Source: a virus. Taken from it: 20,645 nt of DNA. The position numbers and the translations under genes are program-made. The notes beneath the pieces were generated by a model. That model did no database searches and was not told the DNA's origin. It saw only the letters and a list, made by a program, of their open reading frames with translations. Each line of letters opens with the position of its first letter. The first letter of the stretch is position 1. Below, piece by piece: positions 8,932 through 17,331 of the stretch. The stretch lies in IMG/VR virus record IMGVR_UViG_3300042892_001735, positions 1 to 20,645 of that record. One strand, written 5' to 3'.

Positions 8932-11055
8932 ATGCCATATATTGTTAATTTTACAGATAGCGACAACAAAACACCGATAACGGTTTTTGACAACACGTCT
9001 AATACCAGTACCAGTCTAACATTTCCAGGTAGAAACGTTACTGGATACGGTCAAATTATAGCTGAAAACTTTTTATCTCTTTTAGAAAATTTCGCCAGTG
9101 CCAGTCAACCAGTCAATCCTACAGAAGGACAACTGTGGTATGATAGTATCAATGGTATCATGCAGGTCTGGGACGGAACAAATTGGAAAGCTGCGTCAAA
9201 CATACAAAAGTCTGCAACAGAACCCAGCGTAGAAAATTCTAAAGTAGGTGAATTGTGGGTAGATACTACCAATCAGCAATTACGTATATACACAGGTACT
9301 CGATGGATTTTAGTTGGTCCGAGTGAAAGTTCTATAGACGGTTTAAGATATGGTCCGGCAGTAGAAAAAGTAGCAGACAGCGATAACATAGACCGATCTA
9401 TTTTGATTTTCTATCTGGCAGATATTCCTGTGGTAATTTTTAGCAAAGACAGTTTTACTCCTAAAATTGGTATTGCTGGATTTACACTAATCAAAGCGGG
9501 TATGAATGTTAACATTCCCGGCGATCCGGCATCTATCGCAGAATTTGAAGGAGGATTCCTTCCTAAGCTATACGGAACAGCGCAAAATGCAGATGCATTA
9601 AATGTTAGTGGTGTTGAAATCGCTGCTGGAAAATTCTTAAGATCAGACTATCCTAATTCTACAGAATTTGGTTTGCGCATTATCAACAACAGTGGTATAA
9701 CTCTTGGTGTAGATGGAACTTTCAATATTTCAAATACATCTACGGCTGCAAAAATTTACAACTCTGCCCCTGGTAGCTCTTTAGATTTGCAGGTAAACAG
9801 GAACGGCATAGCAAGTACTATATTGCGAATCTTAGATGATAAAGTTGGTATCAATACAGACACGCCAGACCAAGCATTGGACGTAGATGGTAATATTGGA
9901 TTAAACGGTTCATTGATAATATCCAATGCTACTGAGAGCACCAATCTAAGCAATGGTAGTATTATAACTGCTGGTGGGGTATCAATAGCAAAGAATTTAT
10001 TAATAGGCACAGATCTAACAGTAACAGGTGTTACTCAAACAGCAAACATTCAACCTAGACTCACAGATACGTATGACTCTGGTACGGGATTAAAGCGTTG
10101 GAAAACAGTTAGAGCAAAATCAATTATCGCTGATGAGATCGAAGGAGTATTAAACGGAAATATTAACGGAAATGCTAATACTGCTACTAACCTTAAAAAT
10201 GTTACAACTTTTCAAATTGTAGGCGACGTTATTAGTCCGACTGTGCAGTTTGACGGACAGATAGGTAGCTACAATAAAACGTTCACTACATCGCTGACAG
10301 CTAATATTATTAAAGGCAAGGACGAACCGTTTCCGAACGTTTCCAAGAAAACAGATTATATCCTATCCTACAGATCCAGTGCTGAGACTGCGACCAACTC
10401 CGGATTATTAAAACAAACACGAGATGCGTTTGTAGGCGATCTCGGACTGCCGATTGGAGCGATGCTACCATATGCTGGTGCTAATGCTCCAGACGGATTT
10501 TTATTCTGCGACGGATCAGAAGTTGAAAGATCAAAATTTCCAGATTTGTATGATGTAATTGGATCCACGTATAACGGAACAACGGCGTTGTTGGGCGTAA
10601 ACACATTTAAACTACCAGACTTGCGAGGCAGATTTGCTCTCGGCAAAGATAACATGGATAACAATGGAACAGTTCCAACATTATTAGGCGGCTATGTAGA
10701 TGCCGGCGGCGGAACCGCATCGCGTGTTCCTGATACCAAAGCACAGACACTAGGTGGTGATGCAGGGCAGAGTTCTACAAGTTTGACACTGGCTAACATT
10801 CCAGATCATGATCATAGTTTGCAAAATGCTGGCGTTCAGTATTCTGCCATTAAGGTAGACACTGCAATTACTTCGGGAGCAACACCAGGTCTCGGACCAA
10901 CAGCTCCTGGCCAGGCACAGTATCTAAATTCATCAGGACCAGTTAAAAAACCGGATATTACCTTTGCATTAGGTCAGCCAATTGGTATAATGAATCCATT
11001 TCTAACAATCAATTATATTATTAGATCTGGACCACCTGCATTTATTACAACATAA
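8932..11055 (+). CDS. Tail fibre paralogue A with C-terminal Tail Collar domain
   Basis: The protein has 707 residues; AGAGG at 8919-8923 sits 8 bases before the ATG. Residues 1 to about 205 form the domain shared with the genes at 11069, 13003 and 15541: MPYIVNFTD, GRNVTGYGQ, ENFLSLLENFA, GQLWYD, VWDGTNWK, RWILVGP and KDSFTPKIGIAGF. The shaft contains GINTDTPDQALDVDG (about 304), an LKRWKTVRA strand (about 387) and GNINGNANTAT. From about residue 504 (GLPIGAMLPYAGANAPDGF, then LFCDG, FKLPDLRGRF and a closing NPFLTINYIIRSG) it has a phage Tail Collar domain as in T4 gp12 and related short fibres. H626-D627-H628 in NIPDHDHS is an HxH motif, which in T4-type fibres binds metal. The likely role is receptor binding or host-surface anchoring, with the N-terminus mounted on the virion. 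A trimeric state is expected for the family but is not visible in the sequence. Confidence 0.88.
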   Translation: MPYIVNFTDSDNKTPITVFDNTSNTSTSLTFPGRNVTGYGQIIAENFLSLLENFASASQPVNPTEGQLWYDSINGIMQVWDGTNWKAASNIQKSATEPSVENSKVGELWVDTTNQQLRIYTGTRWILVGPSESSIDGLRYGPAVEKVADSDNIDRSILIFYLADIPVVIFSKDSFTPKIGIAGFTLIKAGMNVNIPGDPASIAEFEGGFLPKLYGTAQNADALNVSGVEIAAGKFLRSDYPNSTEFGLRIINNSGITLGVDGTFNISNTSTAAKIYNSAPGSSLDLQVNRNGIASTILRILDDKVGINTDTPDQALDVDGNIGLNGSLIISNATESTNLSNGSIITAGGVSIAKNLLIGTDLTVTGVTQTANIQPRLTDTYDSGTGLKRWKTVRAKSIIADEIEGVLNGNINGNANTATNLKNVTTFQIVGDVISPTVQFDGQIGSYNKTFTTSLTANIIKGKDEPFPNVSKKTDYILSYRSSAETATNSGLLKQTRDAFVGDLGLPIGAMLPYAGANAPDGFLFCDGSEVERSKFPDLYDVIGSTYNGTTALLGVNTFKLPDLRGRFALGKDNMDNNGTVPTLLGGYVDAGGGTASRVPDTKAQTLGGDAGQSSTSLTLANIPDHDHSLQNAGVQYSAIKVDTAITSGATPGLGPTAPGQAQYLNSSGPVKKPDITFALGQPIGIMNPFLTINYIIRSGPPAFITT

Positions 11056-11068
11056 TTAGAGCAAACAT

Positions 11069-12982
11069 ATGGCATATCAGATTAATAAAACAGACGGGTC
11101 GATAGTTTCTACGGTGGCAGATGGTCAGGTAGATCAGCTGTCTACCGATTTAACATTGATTGGAAAAAATTACAGCGGGTTCGGCGAAGCGTTAAATGAA
11201 AATTTTATCAAATTGCTGGAGAACTTTGCTGGAACAACTAGACCATCTAAACCAATTAGGGGACAAGTGTGGTTTGATTCGTCCGAATTAAAATTAAAAG
11301 TATACAGCGGAAGTGAATTCCTTCCAGTTAGCTCAGCAACGATATCCAGTACACAGCCGTCATCTCTAGGAGTTGGTGATTTGTGGTTTAATGATATTGA
11401 TAGACAGTTGTATTTCTTTGATGGTACAAACACAATTTTATTAGGTCCGGATTATTCAACAAGTCAGGGTGTTAGCGGACTACGGGTAGTTAGTCTTTTA
11501 GATACACTCAATCAAACTCGAGTGATCACAGGATTGTATAACAACGGAATACTATTAGGTATATTCGCCAAAGATAGCTTTGCACCTAAAAATGCCATAG
11601 ACGGTTTCTCTGGCAGCATTATTCCGGGATTCAACGCTGGTAATTTGGCCGGGATCAAGTTTAATGTAACTTGTACTAATTCGGAGCAATTAGGCGGAAC
11701 AGTCGCTACTACGTATGTTAGAAAAGATACTTCAAATGCCATAGACGGACAATTACGAATCACAACAGATTTGGGATTAGTAGTCGGTTCCGCTGGACAG
11801 GCAAACTTAACAGTATCTAGTGGTGATGTATTGCTATCTAATGCTGCTTCAGATAAAAATATTGTTTTTAATGTAAGACGAGGTATTGCTGAAGAAACTG
11901 CATTTGAAATCAAAACAGCAACTAGGGTAGTTCAATTCTATGAGGGGTTGCCCTCAAGTATTGTGGGGTTTGGTGGTGATGTTGAAATCACAGGAAATCT
12001 TACAGTCCAAGGAACTACAACAACAATCAACACAGCTAACATCTCTGTAGAAGATAAAAGCATAACACTAGCAAGATCAACAGGAATAACTCCCACAGAT
12101 GCAAATGCTGCAACAGGCGGAATAATTCTACAAGGAGCATCGAGCCATGTATTTCTTTGGCATGATGTTGGTCAAGCGTTAACGGCATCATCCGGAGCAG
12201 CGTTATCTGAAGGATACAACGATGGCATACCAGCGTTAGCTAGTCAAGCATGGAATAGTTCTGAGCACATCAACTTAGCTAGTGGAAAAGAATTTAAAAT
12301 TGACGGAGTTACGGTTATATCCGGAAATTCGTTAGGTATTGGAATCACAAGTATTCCAGGTGTAACTAGTTTTGGCGCACAAACTTCACTAACTGTTGAT
12401 AACATATTTGTTGATGGTTCTACTATACAAGTAACTGCATCAAACACAGACTTAACATTGGCCATTAATGGAACCGGAACATTAAATCTAGGAAATAAAA
12501 AGATCACTAATGTTGCAGATCCAACTGCTGGCCAACATGCTGCGACTAAAGAATATGCAGATAACACCGTTGAAACCCGACCAGTTATTTTAAGTATCGA
12601 TTTATCTGATGGTAAACCTAATAGCTATATTATTAATAGTATTCTAAACGGTCCAGCGACCCCCGGCGGAATTGGTGTAGCTCCTGATCCGAATACCGCC
12701 GCAGCAAGAACAGAAACTGCATATTACAGATCTGGAACGATTGCTAAGATATTATGTAATATCATCGTAAATGGTTCTACGAGTTTAGACATCAATCCAT
12801 TGATAAGTCAAAGCACATCAACTTTCACGACACCAACAGGCACTGCTCCGGCAGTTACTAACGTTGCTATTTCTTCTGCTACCGTATCGGCAGCATCGAT
12901 ATCAACAACAAGAATTATTAAAACTTTTCAAATAGTGGCAGGAGCATGGACACATGTTTCAGATACACTATTGCCACCATAA
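11069..12982 (+). CDS. Tail fibre paralogue B with ATKEYAD stalk motif
   Basis: The protein has 637 residues. A weak AGAG (11058-11061) lies 7 bases before the ATG, and the start aligns with MAYQVDK and MPYTINK of the paralogues. Residues 1 to about 200 are the common fibre domain (GKNYSGFGE, NENFIKLLENFA, GQVWFD, GDLWFND, ILLGPD, KDSFAPKNAIDGF). Residues about 311-335 carry LTVQGTTTTINTANISVEDK, a segment widespread in phage fibre shafts. Residues about 478-500 carry KITNVADPTAGQHAATKEYAD, the usual fibre motif before a C-terminal tip. The last 135 or so residues (PVILSIDLSDG to SDTLLPP) are Ser/Thr/Ala-rich and not recognised; they are probably the receptor-binding tip. The gene lies 13 bases after the previous stop, in the same transcription unit. 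Confidence 0.85.
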   Translation: MAYQINKTDGSIVSTVADGQVDQLSTDLTLIGKNYSGFGEALNENFIKLLENFAGTTRPSKPIRGQVWFDSSELKLKVYSGSEFLPVSSATISSTQPSSLGVGDLWFNDIDRQLYFFDGTNTILLGPDYSTSQGVSGLRVVSLLDTLNQTRVITGLYNNGILLGIFAKDSFAPKNAIDGFSGSIIPGFNAGNLAGIKFNVTCTNSEQLGGTVATTYVRKDTSNAIDGQLRITTDLGLVVGSAGQANLTVSSGDVLLSNAASDKNIVFNVRRGIAEETAFEIKTATRVVQFYEGLPSSIVGFGGDVEITGNLTVQGTTTTINTANISVEDKSITLARSTGITPTDANAATGGIILQGASSHVFLWHDVGQALTASSGAALSEGYNDGIPALASQAWNSSEHINLASGKEFKIDGVTVISGNSLGIGITSIPGVTSFGAQTSLTVDNIFVDGSTIQVTASNTDLTLAINGTGTLNLGNKKITNVADPTAGQHAATKEYADNTVETRPVILSIDLSDGKPNSYIINSILNGPATPGGIGVAPDPNTAAARTETAYYRSGTIAKILCNIIVNGSTSLDINPLISQSTSTFTTPTGTAPAVTNVAISSATVSAASISTTRIIKTFQIVAGAWTHVSDTLLPP

Positions 12983-13002
12983 TGAGACCAGGAGCGGTTT
13001 AA

Positions 13003-15144
13003 ATGCCTTATACAATTAACAAATACAGCGGCGTAGAATTAGTAGTCCTCGATGACGGGACTATTGACACGACTACGAGCTTGGGATTAGTTGGAAGAAA
13101 CTATGTTGGAAACGGAGAAACTCAGAACGAAAATTTTGTGTTTCTACTAGAAAATTTTGCCAACGATACTCCACCGGCGAGGCCGCTCAGCGGACAGACA
13201 TGGTTTAATACAGATAATAATTTATTGCATGCCTATGACGGAACTAAATGGATAGTTGTGGGGTCTGCTGTAGTTTCGGAGACCCCACCCGACGGTCCTC
13301 CAGGTGGCGCCTTCTGGTTTAAATCTCCGACAAATAGCTTACATGTATATAATGGAGATCGATGGGTATTTATAGGACCAGAAAATGCCGAAGGGTTCGG
13401 CGAAACAAGAACTAGGTCCGGAACACTGATTGATTCTGATGGCAATACTAATCCTGTTATATTTTTAACAGTAGATGATACAGTATTAGGGATTATATCT
13501 AATAAAGCATTCACTCCAGCAGTAGGTAATTCAATTTCCGGATTTAGTAGTTTGGCAATCGGGTTGACGATGTCAACTTCTGCAGGCATTAAATCAAACT
13601 TAACTGGTCGTGCAGATAGAGCAACAAGATTAGAAACAACAAGATTAATAAATGGCATTGGGTTTGACGGACAAACAGATATAACAATAAAATCATCTAC
13701 TACAAATTATCTCACCAAAGGTGCGTATATACTAGGAGATAATTTTGATGGATCTGCGCCGTCGACTTGGGCAGTTGACGCAACTCCCTCTAATGTCATA
13801 GGTAAAGTTGTAGCAAGAAATAGTGAAGGCGGGTTTTCAGCCAGTACTATAACAGCTAATTTCATAGGTAATCTAACAGGCAACGTGACAGCAGTATCTG
13901 GAACAAGTTCGTTTGATGTCATAACAGCCAACAATTTTATCGGAGCTACGTTATCTGGAAATGCATTTTCTGCCACGCAATTACAAACACCAAGAACTAT
14001 AAATGGTGTTTTGTTTAATGGAACTGAAAATATAACAGTGGCCGCTAATGCACAGACATTAATTGGTACTTATATTGCTAACACAGTCTTAACATCCAAC
14101 CTTCAACAAGTCGGAACATTGAATTCTTTAAATGTTGCTGATGCTGGTATCACATTGGGTGTAGGAAGCTCGTTGAGAATTTTAGTTGATTCGTCAACTC
14201 CGACTATCAGATCCTTTACTGGAACATTAAATTTTGATATGGGTGAGACTGGACCGGATGTTTCATTTGTTAATTCTGCTAGATCCCTAGCATTAGGCGG
14301 CCCAAATGCTCCAGCTATAATCGGAGACAACACCACCAATCTAGGAATTACTGGATATAAATTTAATAATATCTATGCCAACAATTTCTTAGGAAATGCA
14401 ACCACAGCGACTTCGGCAACCACAGCAACAAACATAGCAGGTGGCGGCGCAGGTGCAATACCATATCAAACAGCAATCGGTACAACTGCGCTTCTACCAG
14501 TAGGTACAACTGGACAGGTTTTAAAAGCCGGATCCGGAAACACTATCCAATGGGAAAATCAAATTTTCTCTAATCTAACAAAGAAAACATCAGACAGTTA
14601 TTTGGTGTTAACCACAGTTGGGGGAGATGTTAGTTCTTATAATACACAGATAGCTACCACTATCTCTGTAGATGCAACATCAGCAAGCACAGCAAATAAA
14701 GTAGTTGCTAGAGATTCAACAGGCGGATTTAGTGCCACTAACATAACTGCGACATTACTTGGAAACGCTACATCTGCTACTAGGCTACAAACCGCGTATA
14801 CTATTAACGGTGTACCGTTTGATGGTACTGGAAACATAACAATATCTACCAACTACACAATAATCTCCGGAGCTAACTACAGCACCGCTGGATTTACTAA
14901 CCAAGTAGGCAGTTTCAATAACGGAGCCAACTTTTTTGATGTATTTCCTCCGTCTGGTAAATCCATGGGTAATATTGTGGCATTTATACCTTCCATTCAT
15001 GTAATACATTTTGCAGGTGGAGTAAACGGAGACGATTCATTGAGATGTACATATTCATATCTTAGCGATAGAATACGAGTTTATGTGCAAAACACAGAGC
15101 AACGATCAACACCAGCAGCCAATTGGCTAGCGGTATGGAGTTAA
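13003..15144 (+). CDS. Tail fibre paralogue C with INGxxFDG repeats and FDVFPPSG tip
   Basis: The protein has 713 residues; AGGAG at 12990-12994 is 8 bases before the ATG. Residues 1 to about 205 are the common fibre domain (GRNYVGNGE, NENFVFLLENFA, GQTWFN, YDGTKWIVVG, RWVFIGPE, NKAFTPAVGNSISGF). The shaft holds three copies of a tail-fibre repeat: LINGIGFDGQTDITI (about 216), TINGVLFNGTENITV (about 333) and TINGVPFDGTGNITI (about 601). It also has two copies of a VVAR(N/D)S-GGFSA unit (about 269 and 567), GNLTGNVT, and alanine/threonine-rich turns (TTATSATTATNIAG). The C-terminal 80 residues (VGSFNNGANFFDVFPPSG, VIHFAGGVNGDDSLRC, RIRVYVQNTEQR, ANWLAVWS) match, from memory, a tip domain common in cyanophage fibres. 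The likely role is receptor binding. The chaperone-like gene follows immediately, so this fibre is its best candidate client. Confidence 0.87.
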   Translation: MPYTINKYSGVELVVLDDGTIDTTTSLGLVGRNYVGNGETQNENFVFLLENFANDTPPARPLSGQTWFNTDNNLLHAYDGTKWIVVGSAVVSETPPDGPPGGAFWFKSPTNSLHVYNGDRWVFIGPENAEGFGETRTRSGTLIDSDGNTNPVIFLTVDDTVLGIISNKAFTPAVGNSISGFSSLAIGLTMSTSAGIKSNLTGRADRATRLETTRLINGIGFDGQTDITIKSSTTNYLTKGAYILGDNFDGSAPSTWAVDATPSNVIGKVVARNSEGGFSASTITANFIGNLTGNVTAVSGTSSFDVITANNFIGATLSGNAFSATQLQTPRTINGVLFNGTENITVAANAQTLIGTYIANTVLTSNLQQVGTLNSLNVADAGITLGVGSSLRILVDSSTPTIRSFTGTLNFDMGETGPDVSFVNSARSLALGGPNAPAIIGDNTTNLGITGYKFNNIYANNFLGNATTATSATTATNIAGGGAGAIPYQTAIGTTALLPVGTTGQVLKAGSGNTIQWENQIFSNLTKKTSDSYLVLTTVGGDVSSYNTQIATTISVDATSASTANKVVARDSTGGFSATNITATLLGNATSATRLQTAYTINGVPFDGTGNITISTNYTIISGANYSTAGFTNQVGSFNNGANFFDVFPPSGKSMGNIVAFIPSIHVIHFAGGVNGDDSLRCTYSYLSDRIRVYVQNTEQRSTPAANWLAVWS
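13258..13288 (+). repeat. Perfect 9-bp hairpin within fibre C coding sequence
   Basis: GTGGGGTCT (13258-13266) and AGACCCCAC (13280-13288) are exact reverse complements around a 13-base loop. Six of nine pairs are G-C, which is strong for this AT-rich DNA. The hairpin covers the codons linking the two W-type motifs of the common N-terminal domain (VVGSAVVSETPP). No U-tract follows, so it is not a standard terminator. Confidence 0.5.
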
Positions 15145-15148
15145 AAAT

Positions 15149-15505
15149 ATGTACTACGTTTGTATAGAAGATAATAAAGTAATTAATATATTAAATTATA
15201 ATCCATCAGTACCTTCTACGGTATTGATTAAAACTATATCTGATCAGGATTTTCAAAAAATCATGGATCAAACCCACGTCTATGATGTTTCGACAAGCTC
15301 TGTAGTTGCTGTCGCTGCTGAAATACTCAGTCATCGAGAAATTGAACTGCAAAATGGTATAGAATTAGAGTTTTTGAGATCGACGGATTGGAAAGTTTTA
15401 AGGCATCTCAGACAAAAATCACTGGGAATTACTCCTAGTTTGACAGACTCACAATACTTAGAATTAGAAAGATTACGAGATGCTGCTGCGTCCCGTATAG
15501 TTTAA
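15149..15505 (+). CDS. Putative tail-fibre assembly chaperone (Tfa-like)
   Basis: The protein has 118 residues. TGGAG at 15136-15140, inside the end of fibre C, is 8 bases before the ATG; only four bases separate the stop of fibre C from this start, which suggests coupling. The N-terminal half (MYYVCIEDNKVINILNY) looks like a short beta domain. The C-terminal half has a long helix (AEILSHREIELQNGIELEFL) followed by RSTDWKVLRHLRQKSLG, SLTDSQYLELERLRDAA. The pattern of a TDW motif, then LT-x-x-x-YLxLxxxRxxA, is typical of small fibre-assembly or fibre-associated proteins of tailed phages (Tfa and DUF4376-type). Such proteins bind fibre tips and help trimers fold. The family assignment rests on this motif and on position; it could instead be a structural adaptor. 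It is the only gene of this kind among four fibre paralogues. Confidence 0.65.
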   Translation: MYYVCIEDNKVINILNYNPSVPSTVLIKTISDQDFQKIMDQTHVYDVSTSSVVAVAAEILSHREIELQNGIELEFLRSTDWKVLRHLRQKSLGITPSLTDSQYLELERLRDAAASRIV

Positions 15506-15509
15506 AGCG

Positions 15510-15517
15510 AATAAATA
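15510..15517 (+). promoter_or_regulatory. T4-type late promoter (NATAAATA) ahead of fibre D
   Basis: AATAAATA lies in the 35-base gap between the chaperone-like gene and fibre D. The surrounding 11 bases, GAATAAATACA (15509-15519), are identical to those at 8261-8271. Transcription is expected to begin about 6-7 bases downstream, leaving a short leader with GGAG at 15530-15533 and the ATG at 15541. This gives 15541-20285 its own late transcript. Confidence 0.75.
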
Positions 15518-15540
15518 CAAGAACCGGGCGGAGTTAACAC

Positions 15541-17331
15541 ATGGCATACCAAGTAGATAAATTTAATGGAACATTTTTAGTATCAGTCGAAGACGGTACT
15601 ATTGACACAACTACGGATTTACGATTCGTAGGTAAAAACTATGCAGGATACGGTGAAGTACAGAACGAAAATTTCTTACATTTACTAGAAAATTTTGCAA
15701 ATACCAGTGCACCGCCTAAGAAAATTTCGGGTCAAATATGGTATGACAGCGGAAATAAAAAACTAAAATTCTATGATGGTTCTAAATTCAAGGTAGCTAG
15801 CGGAGCTGAAGTAAGCTCTACTGCGCCTAGCGGATTAGGAACAGGTGAATTTTGGTGGGATAGTTCAGCACAACAGCTTTATACATGGTCGGGCACAGAG
15901 TTCGTATTAGTCGGACCAGAAGCTAGTCCGGAACTAGGAGCTTCGGTGGTTAGTGCAGTGGTAGTTAAAGACTCTCTGAACAACAACCACTCAATAATGA
16001 AACTGATTACCGGCGGTAAAACCATTGCAGTGGTCAGTCCAGACGCATTTACACTCAACAGCACAGTGAATCCTATCGAAGATTTTACCTTGATCAAGAA
16101 AGGTATCACTATAGCAAAGACCAACTCCGTGGGGGTTTCTAGTGATGACTATGTCTATTGGGGAACAGCATCAAATGCACTTAAACTAGGTGGCGTTGAC
16201 GCTGCTAATTTTGTGCAAAAAGGCGCCATTGTTTTTGACAACGAAATTGGTTTCAAAGACCCAGGACTGCAAGTTGGAGATGGCAATGATCTAAGAATCC
16301 GTGTAGAAAACGGAGATGAAGTTATTGTTGAAAATAGGTTAGGCAATGATATTATATTTAGAATAACAGTAGCTGAAGGTACTGACGAACGAGATGTTGC
16401 TATAATGACTGCTAACGGAGTTGTTCCGGGCAGCAATAATTCGTTTAATCTAGGTACTGCGCTGTTAAGATGGAACACTGTGTACGCAGGTACATTTAAT
16501 GGCAATCTAACAGGCAATGTAACTGGTGATATTACTGGAGTACATACCGGAAATCTTAGAGCAACTGATACCACACTAATGATCAATGCAGCCACTAAGC
16601 AGATAGGTTATGATGGTGCTACAATTAGAGGAAACTTGTTCGGAGCAGTTGATGGAAATTTAAATGGTACAGCATCAAATTCCAGTAAATTAACTAACTA
16701 TTCTCCATCGATCAGCATACCAGCCGGCGAAGTCAGCATTCCTATTAGAGATTCTTCAGGCGATTTATATGCAAACAACTTCTATGGTGTTGCTAGTAAA
16801 TCAGAAAGATTAAGAATAAACAATGCTGCCACCGACGATGCATGGAATTCAGCATCGGCTAGTACACAATACAGGTCAGCAAAGACCACAGCAACACCCT
16901 ACAGCATAGCAGCCAGAGATGCTAGCGGAAACATGGAAGCTAATTTGTTCCAAGGTACTGCTACCGCAGCTCAATACGCTGACTTAGCTGAAAAGTATCT
17001 ACCAGATGCGGAATACGCTGCTGGCACAGTTATGATTATTGGCGGCGAAAAAGAAGTTACTGCAAGTACATGGGGTAAACGAGCGATCGGGGTAATTAGT
17101 ACCAATCCAGCTTACATGATGAACAAGGATTTAGAAGGTGGCGTTTACGTTGCTCTAAAAGGTCGTGTTCCAGTTAAGGTAATCGGTTCTGTTAAAAAAG
17201 GAGATAATCTAATAGCTGCCAATGACGGATGTGCCACAGTGGGGGTGCATCATTCAAGCGAAGTATTTGCCATTGCATTAGAAAGCAATAGCGATACAGG
17301 TACAAAATTAGTAGAAGCGGTGATTTTATAA
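15541..17331 (+). CDS. Tail fibre paralogue D with ADLAEKY C-terminal domain
   Basis: The protein has 596 residues; GGAG at 15530-15533 is 7 bases before the ATG. Residues 1 to about 200 are the common fibre domain (GKNYAGYGE, NENFLHLLENFA, GQIWYD, GEFWWDS, FVLVGPE, PDAFTLNST). The shaft has LRWNTVYAGTFNGN and the repeat GNLTGNVTGDITG (about 310-335). Residues about 480-596 begin with ADLAEKYLPDAEYAAGTVM and continue GGEKEVT, KRAIGVISTNPAYMMN, LKGRVPVKVIG and KKGDNLIAANDGCATVG. From memory this block ends many marine phage fibres. It resembles the C-terminal domains of phage fibres that assist trimer folding, some of which cut themselves off, but I cannot name catalytic residues, so any autoproteolysis is speculation. 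The next gene starts directly after the stop codon. Confidence 0.85.
   Translation: MAYQVDKFNGTFLVSVEDGTIDTTTDLRFVGKNYAGYGEVQNENFLHLLENFANTSAPPKKISGQIWYDSGNKKLKFYDGSKFKVASGAEVSSTAPSGLGTGEFWWDSSAQQLYTWSGTEFVLVGPEASPELGASVVSAVVVKDSLNNNHSIMKLITGGKTIAVVSPDAFTLNSTVNPIEDFTLIKKGITIAKTNSVGVSSDDYVYWGTASNALKLGGVDAANFVQKGAIVFDNEIGFKDPGLQVGDGNDLRIRVENGDEVIVENRLGNDIIFRITVAEGTDERDVAIMTANGVVPGSNNSFNLGTALLRWNTVYAGTFNGNLTGNVTGDITGVHTGNLRATDTTLMINAATKQIGYDGATIRGNLFGAVDGNLNGTASNSSKLTNYSPSISIPAGEVSIPIRDSSGDLYANNFYGVASKSERLRINNAATDDAWNSASASTQYRSAKTTATPYSIAARDASGNMEANLFQGTATAAQYADLAEKYLPDAEYAAGTVMIIGGEKEVTASTWGKRAIGVISTNPAYMMNKDLEGGVYVALKGRVPVKVIGSVKKGDNLIAANDGCATVGVHHSSEVFAIALESNSDTGTKLVEAVIL

Noticed and set aside
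11941-11956. Hairpin TGAGGG-GTTG-CCCTCA inside fibre B as a possible terminator
   Set aside because: A six-base stem with no U-tract inside coding sequence is not a terminator, and such stems are common by chance.
12982-13002. Six-codon mini-ORF ATG...TAA overlapping the stop of fibre B (TAATG) and ending at the start of fibre C
   Set aside because: It contains the AGGAG ribosome binding site of fibre C and has no ribosome binding site of its own, so it is most simply a by-product of the junction.
16155-16595. 146-codon minus-strand open frame opposite fibre D, and similar ones elsewhere (11512-11913, 13233-13658)
   Set aside because: All lie wholly inside well-supported + strand genes, lack start signals and have low-complexity composition. 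They follow from the codon usage of the sense strand.
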